Assembly (NCBI GenBank): GCA_964035545.1 | Contig: OZ037765.1 | Span: 15,866,698-15,930,697 of the forward strand | DNA length: 64,000 nucleotides | Direction: 5' to 3' | Source of the DNA: Bugula neritina | Taxonomy: Eukaryota > Bryozoa > Gymnolaemata > Cheilostomatida > Bugulidae | In this document: positions 48,201 to 63,200 of the stretch, one piece after another | Numbering within the stretch: the stretch's first letter is position 1 | Layout: every line of letters begins with the position of its first letter | Translations under genes and position numbers: made by a program | Notes under the pieces: model-generated | Told to the model about the DNA's origin: nothing | Databases searched by the model: none | Seen by the model: the letters and a program-made list of their open reading frames with translations, nothing else

Positions 48201-51200
48201 ATAGAAAAATGTTGACTAACCTAATTTTTACGAATAAAAAGTATTAAAATTGAAAAGTGGACTGCAAACATTTATAATGCTTGGCAAGCAGAAGCAACTA
48301 CAAGTACCTAGAAAATTAGAAAGCAGTGGGTTTATAAGTATTTACCAAATATAAAGTTTTTGGCTAAGGAAAAGCTTTTAAAGACTTTATTCAAAGTTGA
48401 AAAAAAGGAGAATCAAACAGAAAAAAGCATTGGCAATTTTCAAAATGTTTAACTACGACTAAATTGGTTAAAGCCATTATATGAAAATAATTTTGAATTT
48501 AGTTTTCAAGCATACATATTATTTTGCATATATACCATCCAGTTTCATTATGAAAGTAATTAATCCAATATCGTAATGGATATTTTCTCATGGTACATGT
48601 ACACCTGTGATGAAAACACTCTTTTCAGCATTTTTCATGTCACCTAAGTATGCAACTATTATTACAAATCTATTTACTCTACCAAATTGGCTACCCAAAT
48701 TAATCCACCATTAGCATAAATCGAAGTAATGGAAATGCAGGTCTTACAGAAGGCATACTAGATTTTCGCTGTGCACATTGATGCAAACTTAGCTTTATAA
48801 TCTATTTAACTTATAATTTTCAATTTCTTGCAATTTTCCATTGATTGAAAATAAAATATGCTAGATTTGCATGAATAGCAACTTGTTAAATCAATATTAT
48901 ATTGGCTGCAGGACTATTTAGTTTATTATTTGCTTAGGGCCTGAAGCTGCACGTACGCAGGCCGATTTTTCATGAAAATCAGCCTATAAACTGTTCCCAG
49001 TTTTTTAGGATTTTTAAAGTCGGCCGATTTTTGAAGCGATTTTCAGAATTGAACATATTTTATTTATCAACTGATTTCCTGTTGAACCAGCCAATCAAAA
49101 GGTGGCAGAAAATCATGACAGCAAGCGAAATTAACACCATTGTTGAAATACAACCAAGAAGTAATTAATACGCTGCTATCACTACGAAACATCATATATG
49201 AAATACAATTAATTAAAATAACTATCAATAGCAGTAGTAGTAGTAATAACAACGCATTGGTTGTTGTGTAACTTTGAGAAATTTAGTTTCACTTTCATGG
49301 AAATTCCTTAAATATTGCTCTTTTTTTTATATATAAAATTAGTATTATTCCTAACTTCTACTCATGTATAATATAATTTATAACTTGTAGTTCATATGTT
49401 GTTGTTTTTGTATTTATGTAACCAGTATTAGTACGAGTATCTCAACTTTACAATTTAAATATTTTCTTAAAGAACAGATTTGAAGTGATCTAGAGTTTTT
49501 ATTACCTATATAAACAATAATGCTCGAGTTAAACTTCTAGTTTTAAACTAAATAGCTTAAAAAGTTTGGTAAGTGACGTTAATAGTGTAGCTTAGTAATT
49601 TATGGATAACTATAGATATTAAATATGGTTATATAAATAGCTACCAAGCCAGCTATTTGCTTTAATTTAATAATAGAATTAGCTATACATTTTTACGCAA
49701 CTTTCAAATGCAGCAAGCTGTTAACAAATTATACGCAGCCAGTTTATTTTATTCAGTTTTTATGTATTAGAACATCAGAATAAACATATCATTTTTTTAA
49801 ATAGAATACTGGCTGGTTTCTCATTGATTGAGTCCTTTCCCTTCTAGCCATAAAATAATGTATAAGAAGCTGCAGCTGCTAAAGTTTCTTTATTGTTTCT
49901 AGCCATTTCACTAGTGAAAATAACAAGGAATGTTTACTACGCTAATGCACATGCAACTGATCTTGACCTCTGCGCATGAACCTAGAAGAAAGTTATATAG
50001 ACTAAGAGCCATCCGCCAATAAGCCAATAAAACGCAAGCGGGACATAAAAATCGCCTAGAAAAATTGGCCGATTTTGCATGAAATCGACTAGTACAAAAT
50101 CGGCTGAAAAAATCGGCCTGTTTACATGCAGCTTTAGAGAACACCTCTGTATTTAAAATATCTTTATGGTGAAAGTTATGTTAACCAAATAGTTATTATA
50201 AAGGCACAGGGGCCACAATTTCTAGCAACTTACTTGACTATTATCTCTATAGACTATAGACAGGTCCATTTATTTTGACATTTATAAAAGCATTTTGTTA
50301 GGACTGTGACATCTTCAGGCTTAGTTTTTGTTTGGTAGGTATAGCATGGAAAATGTATATATTAAACACCATTAATTTTCAGATAAGATATTAAACTGCC
50401 ACTCACTGCCAAAAGATACATAGGCTTCATTTCACCACCAAGTTAATACATTGATCTTCAATATTAAATAGTTTTACTCACTATACAACTGTTGATAAAT
50501 TTTCTTAGCAATTACTAAGTGACATGTCCAAGGTTATCATGGCTTATTGTTTTGCAAATAGACTATTTTTTATCCATATGCACATTCGCTTACTAGGCAA
50601 GCAAAACAGCTTTTGCTTTCAAAGTATAAAATTTAGCTAGATATAAGATTCTCTGAGTTACATTTTTCAGAATATTTTGAAGCAAGTATGGAATGGAATC
50701 ACTGGAGCAGGCTTTTTTATGTAATATCAGCAAAAATGTAAACCGAATCAATTAAAAAGCAGCTTTTTTGAGTTTGATTGAAAATTTACTTATAGGCATA
50801 GTATTTACACCTGAATTTTAAACAAAGCAAATTTTGCAAGAAATAATTGGGACAAGCCTTCTTGAACCTTAAAGCATAAAAAATATCTTCAACAGAATTA
50901 GATTGCTAAAAATTAGAACTCAGTTTTAGTGTGAAGAATGGTAAGACTGATAAACTAAATACCCTATAATTGCCTTTTTGAGAATGTCACCATAAGCTTT
51001 AGTGAAAAAGAACTTTTACTTTAAAATGCTAAAATTTAACAGCTATTTTTATCAATCACCAATTTTTTGAAGCATATAAAATCAAACACGGTCTCCAACA
51101 CATCCTAAGCAACACTGCAAAATTTGCTCTGAATCAGCTGCATTCTCTTTGATATATTTTAATGCATCATGCATTAAAATAAAACTAGAATTGAGTCTTA

Positions 51201-54200
51201 ATAGGAAATTCAACATAATTATGTAGCACTTTAAACAAAGTGAGTGAATTACCAGCATTAGGTTTTTTGTAGATAAATCATCAGAAAAAATGATAATGAC
51301 ATAATGAATTATACTTTTGCAGTATACAACATGTACTAGAGTCTAGACATACATGAAGTGAGAAAGTAAACATAGACCAACCTAGATTAATGATCTGAGA
51401 TACAGCTCTTTTCTGTCCTGCTAACATGTAGAAAAACAACCTACATCTCCTGCCAAATAATCTACTAGACTGTTTATCCAATATATTGTGGGTAACCTGG
51501 TAACTATCATTAATCTAAATTTTGAAACTACTACTAGCAATCGACCTACTTGGTGAACTAAGCTAATGTCAAATCCACAAATTCAATCTTTATCAACAGC
51601 ACTTACAAGTTATAACAACTTAAAAATAACCATTTTTAATAAATAATAGTAAATTTGTTTTTCGTAGACATTTTATTTCATAGTAAATTTCAAGTGCAGA
51701 AACAAAAAACTAAAATGACTAAGCCAATTCTAGAGTTATTCAGAAGTTCTAAATTCTACATGCTAACAAATTAGATTGTTATGCAGCAAGTGTGCACACA
51801 CATACTTAACTATCAACAGAAACTGACCACTAGTCAGTTCAATTCCATCAAAAAGTTAATGGGAAACTAGAAATGATTCTGTTTTTAGCTGCACTCTGAG
51901 CAACAGAATTTGCCAACCCAACAAAATTTCAGCTTGAAAACAGACAAAGGGGGAAAATTACCATCAAACAATGCTTTATAAAATTAAAGCCTATAGTTAG
52001 TAGCTAGTAGTAACCGAGTAATTTTTAAATTCAATAAACTTTAAAAACTTAGGGCAAATAAAGCCAGGCTAGCTTATTTATTGTTACCTGCCAATATTTC
52101 ATTATATTTATCAACTAGCTGATGGGAAATATGGTTATACAGTGGTTGGCAGGGCGTCAGATCGACAATATGTTCAGCCTGTGTCTGACAGTCACTAATT
52201 TTATCAGTCAAGGCTAGTCGAGTTAGTGTAATGGCGTCTATATCTTTGTCACAGATTTGTTCCTTTCTGTTCCTAAAAATAAATATTGGATAAAGGTAAA
52301 TAAGTGGATTATTATTGTTACATTAAAGTGAAAACAGATGAAAGATAATTCCACAGTAGTGGAGTTTAATTAATCTGAGCGTACACATTATCAAAGGACA
52401 TTGAAACAATATGGGAGAAAAGTGTTGGCACTGAAAATTTCCTGATTGAACTAATGACTAGAACAACCCCACGCCATAAAATGTAAGAAAAAACCTGGGA
52501 GAATTATTAGGGGAAACTTTTATAATTCAATGGAAGCATGAGAAAAGTCAAAGAGCTAATATGTGCTTATGCAAAATTCAAATACCATGACTAATTTGGT
52601 AGATGAGGAGAGAAATTCTTAAACTATATATGCAATTTCAGCATGTAGTTTTTCAACAAATTAACAGAAAATTGGCTTAGAAAATTCAACGATATCTTTC
52701 ATAAAGCTACTCATACAACATTGCTTTTGATGCAATAATGTTCCAAAATGCTTTGACTAGAATTCAAATTAAAGGACAGCAATTTATCAGCTAGATAGTA
52801 ACTTACAAATATGTTCTAAGTTTTCAAGGTATTAAGAAATTTTTGATATAAGTTGAATTAGTAATTGTTATGCTATGTGACCAGCAAAAAGCAGGACGTG
52901 ACATTGAAGGTATGCGCGAGCAGCTCCAAAAACCGATTTCACAGTCGAGTTTCGACTGTAGTCTGTCAACCCCATTAATCTTGCTCTAATGTTAAACTTA
53001 ATGACAAACTCCAATTTACATTACATTTAATTACTTGATAAGTAGAAATGTAGCTATTGAACACATGTCATAAAGACAATGAATTACCATTAATTATTAT
53101 CCTTGTTACAATAAAACTACATAATCAATACTACTACTAATCACCGGCTTTCCATGGATCGATCTCAGCGAGATGGATCCATGGAATGGTGTCAAAGATC
53201 TCAGCTGGTCGGTTTGTAGAGATCGAACTCAGATCAATCTCAAGGCAATAAGACCATGGAAAGACGCAAGATCGATCTGAGAAGTAGAAAAAGACTGCTA
53301 GCTACAAGGTTGTCTGCTAATAAAAATGATAACTTATTGTTAATCACTAAGCAAAGTACTTAATCATTTTTATTGCCATTTTTTCAGATGGCAAAACTTT
53401 GACTTTCAGTACAATTATTAAGAAAATTCAGTTATATAAAATTATAGGTGGTAAAAAGTACAAAGAATGGGAACATTTAAATTGAATTTAAATGACTAGT
53501 AAGACTTACTTTCATTAGTTATTTGCTTCGTAATTTCAAGCCTAACAATTTTGTAAGTTTGTGAATGATCTGGAAGAAAGCTACTAATTTTATTTAAGCT
53601 GTTAAGCTAAAAAATTAAGAGCAATTATCTTAAATTGGCTATACTACTTTACACTAAAAGCCCTCTTGCGCATAGTTTACAAGCGCCATTAATTTTTAGA
53701 CAGCAACAATCTCTGTTTTTAACCTCGGCAGCTTTAATCATTCAGATTTGTGAACAAATTATACTATTAAAATACGCATCACTTATGAGGAGGCAACTCG
53801 GCGAGATTTATCTGACACTTCCCATGGAAAACCGATCTATCTGAGCACATTTCTCAGATCGATCTCAGATCAATCTCACTGAGATCTATCCATGGAAAGC
53901 CGGTGATTGTAGTAGCATAGTTTTAGCTACAGTAAAAGTTGCTTTGCATAACTACAAGTCAATGTTGAACCTAACCACAAGCCTGAGTAATATAAAATTC
54001 AGACTAACTTAGACCCAAAGCCCTTGCTCATTCCATAAATTTAATCAATAAAATAGATGATGCCTACTTGGGAGATCAAATGCAATAAATGGAAATGAAA
54101 ATTAGAAGTAGTTCCTAGCTGAAATAACTCTAAGCATAGGTTACAGGTTTCAAGTCTCGCTATCAGTTTTTTGAAGTTATAATAACTAAATAACTATAAG

Positions 54201-57200
54201 CTAGCTCCAAGTTAAATTACAGTTAATGGCATTGAAACATTATAAAAATATTATTTCTTAAAACAATTTAATAATCAAACAATACTACAACTAGCACCAC
54301 TACTTCTATTGGTCAACACCACTACCAGTGACTATCACTATGGTTATGTAATACTAATAATTTTGGTAATTAAATTTAATATAATAATTATTATCACTAG
54401 TAGGGAAACAAGCAAATATTTATATTAAGAACCATAAAGTTTCTCCTACAGTAACACCAGCATTGTCAGTGTGTCGATAACGAGTCTGAATATGGGCAAT
54501 CCAGATTTAAATTTATGTACAGCAACTCACTAACAGTAACAGTAAGACTAACTGTACTGTAACACTAAAAGCAACTGTAAGTAATAAACTATAAACTTAA
54601 AGTGTAACTAAGAACTAGAGGTAGAAGTACCCAAGTAGAAATTGACTAGAAGCCAATGGCAAACTTGCATTTTTCATTTTTGGCTTTATTCTATTACTTT
54701 ATACTTTAAGTTATAGCCATACTATTAGAATTACTTACTCTTAGAGTTAGTGTAACACTAACATTAACACTAAGTCTAACAGTCAGGTGTCAACAGAGCT
54801 AGAAATTAGAATAACAGTAACACCCAAGTTTAACAGCCAACATAATCATATGAACATAGCTAGAGTAACAGTAAAACTAAGTCGAACACACTCACAGTGA
54901 GTGTCACTGTCAGTGCGACATTAAATTGTAAATATTAAAATAGAAATGCAATTTTGATTAAATTTTATTTTAAAAATAAAAATCTAAGTAAAACCAAATT
55001 GAAATTTTAATCAAATTCGTAATAGTAATACTAATAGTAATGACATTCTAGACTTTAGGACTAGAGGCTGATCATAACCATAACGGCATAACGGATAATA
55101 ATACTTATAGTTATACTTACGACACAGCTATTTAATTTATTGTGATCAAGATGGAGACTAAGCATAACCTAAACTATTACTATTAATATTAACTATTAGT
55201 ATTAGTATTATTACTAGTATGAGACTATGAGTACTAACTATAAACTCACAATTTGAGTTAGTTGCTACTGATGATGAAATTAGGCTGTTGGTTTGAATCA
55301 CTCTGTAAGCAGCCCGGGGTTGGGTTGACAGAGTACAATAGTTTGGGATTCTAGAGATTAAAGTTGGGGGTGAAAGTTGGAACTTGTAGCTCCACACTCA
55401 AGAACTCAAAACTATTCACACGCAACTCGGAGCTGTTTATAGAATGATTCGCAGGTTTTCAGCTAGTGTGAAATATTTGGTGTAACTCGCTCTTAGCGAG
55501 AGAGTGGGGAAAAACCACATTCCGCTATATTTCGCAAGTAAAGTATAATTTCGATAACTCCCAAGGCTACTAAATGGGGTTAGGCAGGGTGCCAACATGC
55601 AAAAATAGGTGGGTGGAGCACATCAATACTAACCTTTGTTACTATATATCACTGCGAAGCCAACATTCTACTGATTTCAAATCTTCGGGTAACTTTTTTG
55701 TATCTGGCAGGGGGGTGTCTTACTTGAAAGAGGTGGATAACGGATAAACAGGGGGTGGCCAATTTTCAAAAGGGTATCATGGAAATTTAAATATGCAATT
55801 ATTTGAGTAATTTGATTTTAATATTCAAAATATTTTCTGAAGATGTTGTACACTTATAAAAGCATCTCTCAAAATATTGTGACTAAAAATTGATAGGTGG
55901 GCAGAGCCTATGGCACGATGTATTGATTTTTCGGATATACCTGATATTCTCTAAACAGCCACTTTTTTGTTGTAGCATCTAGAATGGTAACTTTTTTGCA
56001 TGTAGACACTCTATAGTGTCCTTATAAAGCACACAAATTTCTACTTCATTCTGAACAACATAACTTTTTCACAGCTCTGAAAATAAAAATATCAAAATTA
56101 GAGTTATCTCCCCTGTTTTAAAAATTAGATTCTTTTACCCATATATAAAGACATTTTATTAATTGGGTTGCCATCATTCTAGTATAAATTGAAGTTTAAC
56201 CTGTTTTTATTAGATGATGGTTCATTTCCAGTAAATAGTTGAGAGAAAAGACTGCTTAAAATACACAAGTGTGAAATTTTTCACAATAGAGTATCTACAT
56301 GCAAAAAATTACCATTCTAAATGCTACAACAAAAAAGTAGTTGCTTAGAAAATATCAGGTACATCCGAAAAAGCAATACATTATGCCATAGGCTCCGCCC
56401 ACCTATCAATTTTTATTCACACTGCTTTTGAGAGGTAGTTCCATACATACAGAACATTTCTAGAAAACATTTTGATAATTAAACTTGAATTAGGTACTCA
56501 AGTAATTCACATGTAAAATTTCATGATGCCCCCTTGAAAATTGGCCAACCCCTGTATATCCACCCTTTTTAATCGAAAACCCACCCCCCATCTCCAGATA
56601 CAAAAAAGTTACTTGCAGATTTGAAATCAGTGGAATGTTGGCTTCACAGTGATATATAACAACAAAGGTTAGAACAAAAACCAAACATGCGTGCTGAAAC
56701 TGATTCAAAGTTAAAAATGACCACGTTTACAATCCAACAGCACATTTCTATTCTATATAGTTTTATGAATAGTTACCCAGTCCTCTGATCAAGAAATAAC
56801 GAATCAGCAATGCAGTAGCAAGAAGAACTCTCTAGTGGATGTGGAAGTGGGCATGTTTTCCATGTTATCCATTTTTTTTTCTTTTTCAAAACAGAGTAAT
56901 CTGGATAGAATGTAATGGAAATACTGGCCATTGCATCAACTGCTACAATTGTCCGTTTGGTAAGCTGGAATACATCTGTGCTCTTTGCATGAGTTTTTTC
57001 TTCATCATTATCAAGAAAAGAATCGAAATATCCTGAAAAAATTGCTATGCAGTAGCCAAGTTCATTTAGTTTAAGAATTTTACATTGGTAATTTATTAGT
57101 GACAAGTTTATTAGGGGGAGTTATAAAATGTTGAGAAAATCGGCCAGCACAGCTTTGAGACAGCTTCAATATACCCTAACTGCGTTCTGCTTTGGTGATG

Positions 57201-60200
57201 AATCCTAATGCTTATATTTTGCCAATTCAAACCTAATATTAAATCCAATTCATATATTAGTTTTCAAACTTTATTCCTGCAAACTTATTTCAACAGGATG
57301 GCGATAACCAAAACCATAGAAATGATCTCAGCTAGGTAATAAAAATCAAAAGCGAGCATTAAATATCCAATAATTATTGTAATTAAATATGCAGAATTGT
57401 TATCACTTCATAAAACTCCACCAGGACTTTTCACAGAAAACTAGTTTGCAGTATTAAAAACAATTACATTTTGCCATTATGTCTACAAAACTGGCTTTAA
57501 AAAGCATTTTCTATTGAATCTTTGGTTTCCTCAATTTAAGTACAACATTTCAGCCGTGGTCTAGGGGTTAGAGCGTTTGCCTAGTAAACACGAAGGTCAT
57601 GGGTTCGAGCCCTGACAAAGGCCATTGGTGATGTTAGGAAGAGCATCCAGTCATAATTGCCCCTGTGCCTCATTTAAATAAGTCCTTAGCCCGCTTTAAC
57701 AAAAACCCTTTCTATCAGGGGTTTCTCACAGGGATAGTGACTATAAACTTGCGTGAGTTTTTATTTCAGCTTTGAAAAGCAATAGAGCTCAATGGTAAAA
57801 TGTAGAATGAGATTATTTAGCACTCAGATTTAGATCAAAGTTTGGTGTATGTTATCAGTTACCACAAAATTCTACTTTCAATCATGTTAGATCAATACAT
57901 GATCTATAACAATAAAAAGCAAAGAGGCCCTAGCAGTTCACATAATGCTTATATAAATAAAATATCCGGAAAATAACATGCACAGTAATACTGCATCATT
58001 CAACTTCAGTTAGAAATTTAAAACATGGTCAAGTGACATATTGGTAACAAATTTGAGCCAATTTTATAATTAGAAAGCATAAACTTGGGGCATTTTTTCA
58101 AAATAATTAATAGCTTGCCTTACCAAACGTGTCAGGCACACTTGCTATACTTTCAGCAGAACCAAATAACCTGAAATCAATAAAAAGAAGTGTTCAATGA
58201 AAGTCATGATGGCAATAAAATACGTGTTCATTAAAATAAAGAATCTAGGTTATATAGTTAACTCGTCTTTCATAGTTGCATACTCCCTATAAAATTTTTA
58301 TAAAAAAGACTTACTCCGGATTTGAACAAATGGCCCATTTACAAATTATTTGGAGTTAATTAACCAGATGTGGCCTAAATTTGTAGAATCAGATTTTTAT
58401 TTGAAAAATGACTATATATATAATAACAATTTCATAGAACTACATTATATAGAATGCGATGTTGGTTTTACACCTATGATTCAGCAAATTCCAAATAAAG
58501 CCATAATTAGAACAGAAAGTTGAGCTGTAAATAAGGCTAAAGCGAGCGATTTGCATTTCAACAAATTGTCAATACCTTTTATTATAAACTAGATATCTAA
58601 TTCCAAATTTGTGTGTTAGTGGGGGGGGGGGGTGCAAACGTGCAAAAATGGGCGGTTGGAGCATATTTTTGCATGTTGGCACCTCCACTGTTCGCTCGAG
58701 TGCGTGCGTGTATCAAGGCAAGCTAAAAGTATCATAAATATTAACTATGCTCAAAAAGTTATATATAAGCGAACCAAATAAACAGTTGGTCTATGCACAT
58801 TGAAATATAGCATGCTCTAGTCAGTCTAGTCCATTGGACTATCATGCATCCTGTTACACATTTACAAACTTTAAACATCACACAAAAGATTGCTAAATCA
58901 TCATAACATATTAATACAGATTTATTAAATGAAAGTGGCAAAGTGTACTGCAGGATAACCCTTCCACACCTAAACGATTACCTTGAGTTGTCAGAAGTTT
59001 TTTGCCTTTTTCTTGGCACCTCAACCCAGTTGTTGGCATCAGTTTCCAATTTATAATGATTCATCACCAAACTTCTAGGTAATTTTCGACCTTTCAATTT
59101 AGAAAGATCAAGTGAGGAACAAATACTTGTGTTTCTAGGCTGGTCCATCTTCAATTCAATGGTTGAGTCTTTTTGAATTTTCAAAGACTGCATTACAGTT
59201 GGCGATGCTTGACTTCCAGGATTCATTTGGTGCCCTGCACCAATGACTTTGCTTGAGGCCATGCTGGGAAGAACTAAAGAGCTAGGTAGAATGGATTTCT
59301 GAGCTATCATGTTCAGCGCATTTAAAGCACTCTGAGGACTCTTTAAGGTGCGTAAATTTTGAAAGTTAGAAATTGTGTTGCCAATTGGGTTTTCACTACT
59401 GCCAAGAGAATCTTTTGCTTGAAGTAATCCTAACTGCGGAGTGTTATAATTTGATTTTATCTCATTAAAAGAGGTGAAACTTTTAGCAGTTACTTCTTCT
59501 TTTACTGACTGGTCAGAAAAACTGCCTGTAGTATAACTTTGATCTAATGCAGATTTGGCTTCAGAGATGGGTGGGATTAGAGCAGGTATAGAAGACTTAT
59601 CTGCAGAATGGCTCTGATTTGAAAGGTTTACTAATGACTGAGGCAACATGGAAAAATTTATTTTTTGAACAGATCTTTTCAAGTTTTGAATTGTTAGACC
59701 CTTTAAAGTAGTAGAAGTTGGATTTGGAGAAATTTTTGCTTCTGAAAAGGTGTCACGCTGAGAGCTGATATTCTCAGTTTCGTTGGCAACAGTATTGAGA
59801 CCACAAACATTCAATCTCGGACTGTCAGGGTGAGATAAGGACTTTACATGTGACTGGTGTGTACTGTGACTGTACTCCAACATTTGCTTCGATGGATCTA
59901 AATCAATTTGAAGCCTAGGTGAGTCTAGTAAGTCATTGACTGCGATGTTTACAGATGACAACGAAATTGGTTTTGGGGAAGAGGGTGGTGTCTCTAACTC
60001 CATATCAGTTTGATTATGATCATCCAAATTAGGCAGTGCCTCATTTTTGCTAGCAAAAACCGTAGGACTTTCAACCAACACAGTAGTTTCAACTAGAGAA
60101 GATGAACAGCTACTGTCTGAGACTTCAGGAATTAAAACAGTTCGATTTCTTGATTTATCTTGACTGTTTTGAGTAAATGGATCTTTTGGTTTTTCAGTCA

Positions 60201-63200
60201 CTGCACTGATTTTATCCAATAATAAATGTTGCGTCTGTTTAGCCTGTACTGGTGACAACTGGATATTATGCTTGCTTGGTGTACTGGTTAGATGAGCAGT
60301 TTGATCATTATTTGGACTCTTTCTTGAATCAGCATTCAAAATACTTTCTGAGCTTGTAGAACTAGGTGATTTTGATGGATATGCATTGGTTAGTGCAAAA
60401 GAATTTACCATTTCTGCCGAAGTGTACTGAGTGGGAGATTTGCAACAATCAACTTGTCTTACATTTTCTGAAATCTTGTCGATTGTTGCAGAATTTTGCA
60501 AGGAAAGAACTTTTTGCACTGACTCCAAAGGTGATGGAGGCCTCAACAATGCCTCTGGCATAGGAACTTTGTCTTCCATCTCTTCTTTTCTAATAGCAGT
60601 TTCTGAATTAGGTTCGTTTTTACGCACAAGGTTTTCTTTGAAAAGTGGTAATGATGGCAAGCAGAAAAATCCTTTGGAAGGATCAAAATATGGTTCCAGG
60701 TTAGTAGCTCTGTTAGAAGTTGCAGCAGTCTGTATCTCTGTAGCTAAACTACCAGATATGGTAGCTTGCGCACATTTCAAGGGACTTGCTTCTGCTTTCA
60801 CATTTTCCTGCGTTGCATGCTTTTTCAAAATGTTTTCCTCATTTGATACTTCCCAGATATGCTTTGTATTCAGATCTAAATTAAATCGCACAGCTTTCTT
60901 GGCACCATGTGGGGTAGGCTCTACAACATTTAACTTACAAATGACGATGAAGAAAACAGAATATATTACAAATATTCTTTTAAATGCATGATATGATTTT
61001 AAGTTGAGGAGAGCAGCAAGTGGTTAAAGCACTGGCTTAGTAAATACGTTGGACTGAGAAAGGAATTCAGTGATAATTTGCTACTTTGCCAAGATAGAAA
61101 CAAATCCTTAGACTGCTTAAAAAATCTTAGCCTAGGGCCACACGGTGCGTATTTTCGCATGCGAAAATTGAAACCACAAGTAGCAAAGGCGTCCACTGTA
61201 GCGTCAGTGATGCGTGATAAATAAAGCTTTCATTTTTAAATCGCACTCGCTTTCAATAAAACGCAATTTACTGGAATTTAGCACTAAAATAAAGAAATTG
61301 GGCTCGCTTAATAACTACCAGCCAATTAGGTAACGAGGACACTTGCGTTGAAAATGCAGAGCGACAAGTGCGAATGTTTTCTCAACGCGCACAGTGGACA
61401 CCTTTGCTACTTGTGATTTCAATTTTCGCATGCGAAAATACGCACCGTGTGGCCCTAGGCTTACTATCCCTTATTATTCATACGCACGCAGGCACAAACA
61501 GATATATTCTGTAACTACATACTTTTCAATTCATCCGAGGATTTTGTAGAAGTAACAGATATTGATTTTCTTTTTCGCTTTTGAGGTTGCAACTTTTCAT
61601 AACTTCTTACAGACGCAAAAATATCAATTTCTTCATACGTGCTTTTTGGATCCATCTGTGTGAGACAACTTTTCATAGAAGATCTGTCCTCGTGAGTCAT
61701 AACTTTACGTTTCTTTTTAACTTTAGAGGAATCTTTATGGCCATAGACTTTGGTAGGATGTTTTACTAGTAAAACTATAATACAGATACTCAACATTTAA
61801 CAATTGAACACCAAAATATGCATCTAAAAAGTAACTAGACAATTTCAATGGCATTAACAGCACCTTGCTCATCAGCAGCCTTTGTTTCTTTGACAACACT
61901 TGCTTGATATTCTGGACCTGTAGTTTCTGTGGCTTTAGATACATCTCTGGCTGGCAGAAGTGTCATCAAATGGTCTTTGTCAGCTAAGACAGCATCAGGG
62001 TTCCAAAGCTCATTGGTATTAATTTTTTTAAACATCATACTTTTTGGTGTAAGCTTTCCATCTGAAGCGTATGAAGTTAAGTCCATTAGTACGTTTTAAT
62101 ATCATGCCTCCAACCCAATAGCTAGTACATAATAGCTAAAATAACTCAGTTGTCTAGTTAACCTGCTTTTTTCCCTAGTATTTTTATTACTAGTGTTTTA
62201 CACCAGCAGTTTTTACAGTGAAATTGGAACGGACCATACCAAACAGTGAAATAAAACTTTTTATATTGATTAACTATAAATACAGGCATGTTAAAATATT
62301 TGTCATTAATAGTTGAGTGTACTTTGAGCAGCCCCAAATTTATTTTTGAAAATAAAAACCCATAAAATTTATCTTTACATCAATTCCTTTTACTGATTTT
62401 ACAGTTGTAAAAGGCACTCCAGAAAACTACAAAAAAATGTTATTTAAATGTTCACTTTGTTTACCGACTGAAAATTACTATCAAGGTTCTAATAGAATAC
62501 CAGTGGATGCTCCGTGAACTACTACTAGCACTATGAGCCAATGTAAACGATAATTGCTAGTAAAGAAAAGTGACAAATTTGCATAGGTCAATCTAGTAAA
62601 TCAGCATAATGCAAGTGCAGCTAGAGAATCAAAGTAGGCTCGATAAGCTGTAGTATATATCGATACTGATATTTAAACGTTTGCAAACATTAGATATACC
62701 AACATTACTTGCCTCTTTGATTATTATCACAGTTTTTTTTATCCAATAATAATTAAAATTTTAACACACGACATCAGGTTCATTCAGAATTTGGTTAATG
62801 AAAAATTCTTCAATAATGAGATGGAGAATTTCTAGCTTGAAAAAACTCAAACACCCGAGAGTAGTCCACTCTTTGGTGTTAGGATATTGCCAATTTAGTG
62901 AAATTAAAATACCCGACTGAAAGTAATGTATATTTGACAGTTAAATATTTAATTTTTATGGCATTTATCTAATAATAATAGATTTTAAACTATCACAATC
63001 AGCATTACTAAAACTGTTAGAGCCAACAAGAGCTTAGCCTCCCCTAAAATTGCATAATTGCCAAACCTCAAAACTCGAAACTTGCAGTGAACACACTACA
63101 CTTGACTAGCAAAAAAAACTGATACAGTAACATATAAAGCTTTGACCTAATAAATTAGCCAAACTTTGTCTACGAGTTCTGTTCAAATTTTCGGCTGGTT

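Noticed and set aside
57552-57630. Possible functional tRNA gene
   Set aside because: A and B boxes are present, but no proper acceptor stem or anticodon arm; continues into a SINE body.
60431-60991. 186-codon plus-strand open frame
   Set aside because: Lies antisense to the long exon 58982-60920, whose frame, splice ends and phases are consistent; no motif in the plus frame.
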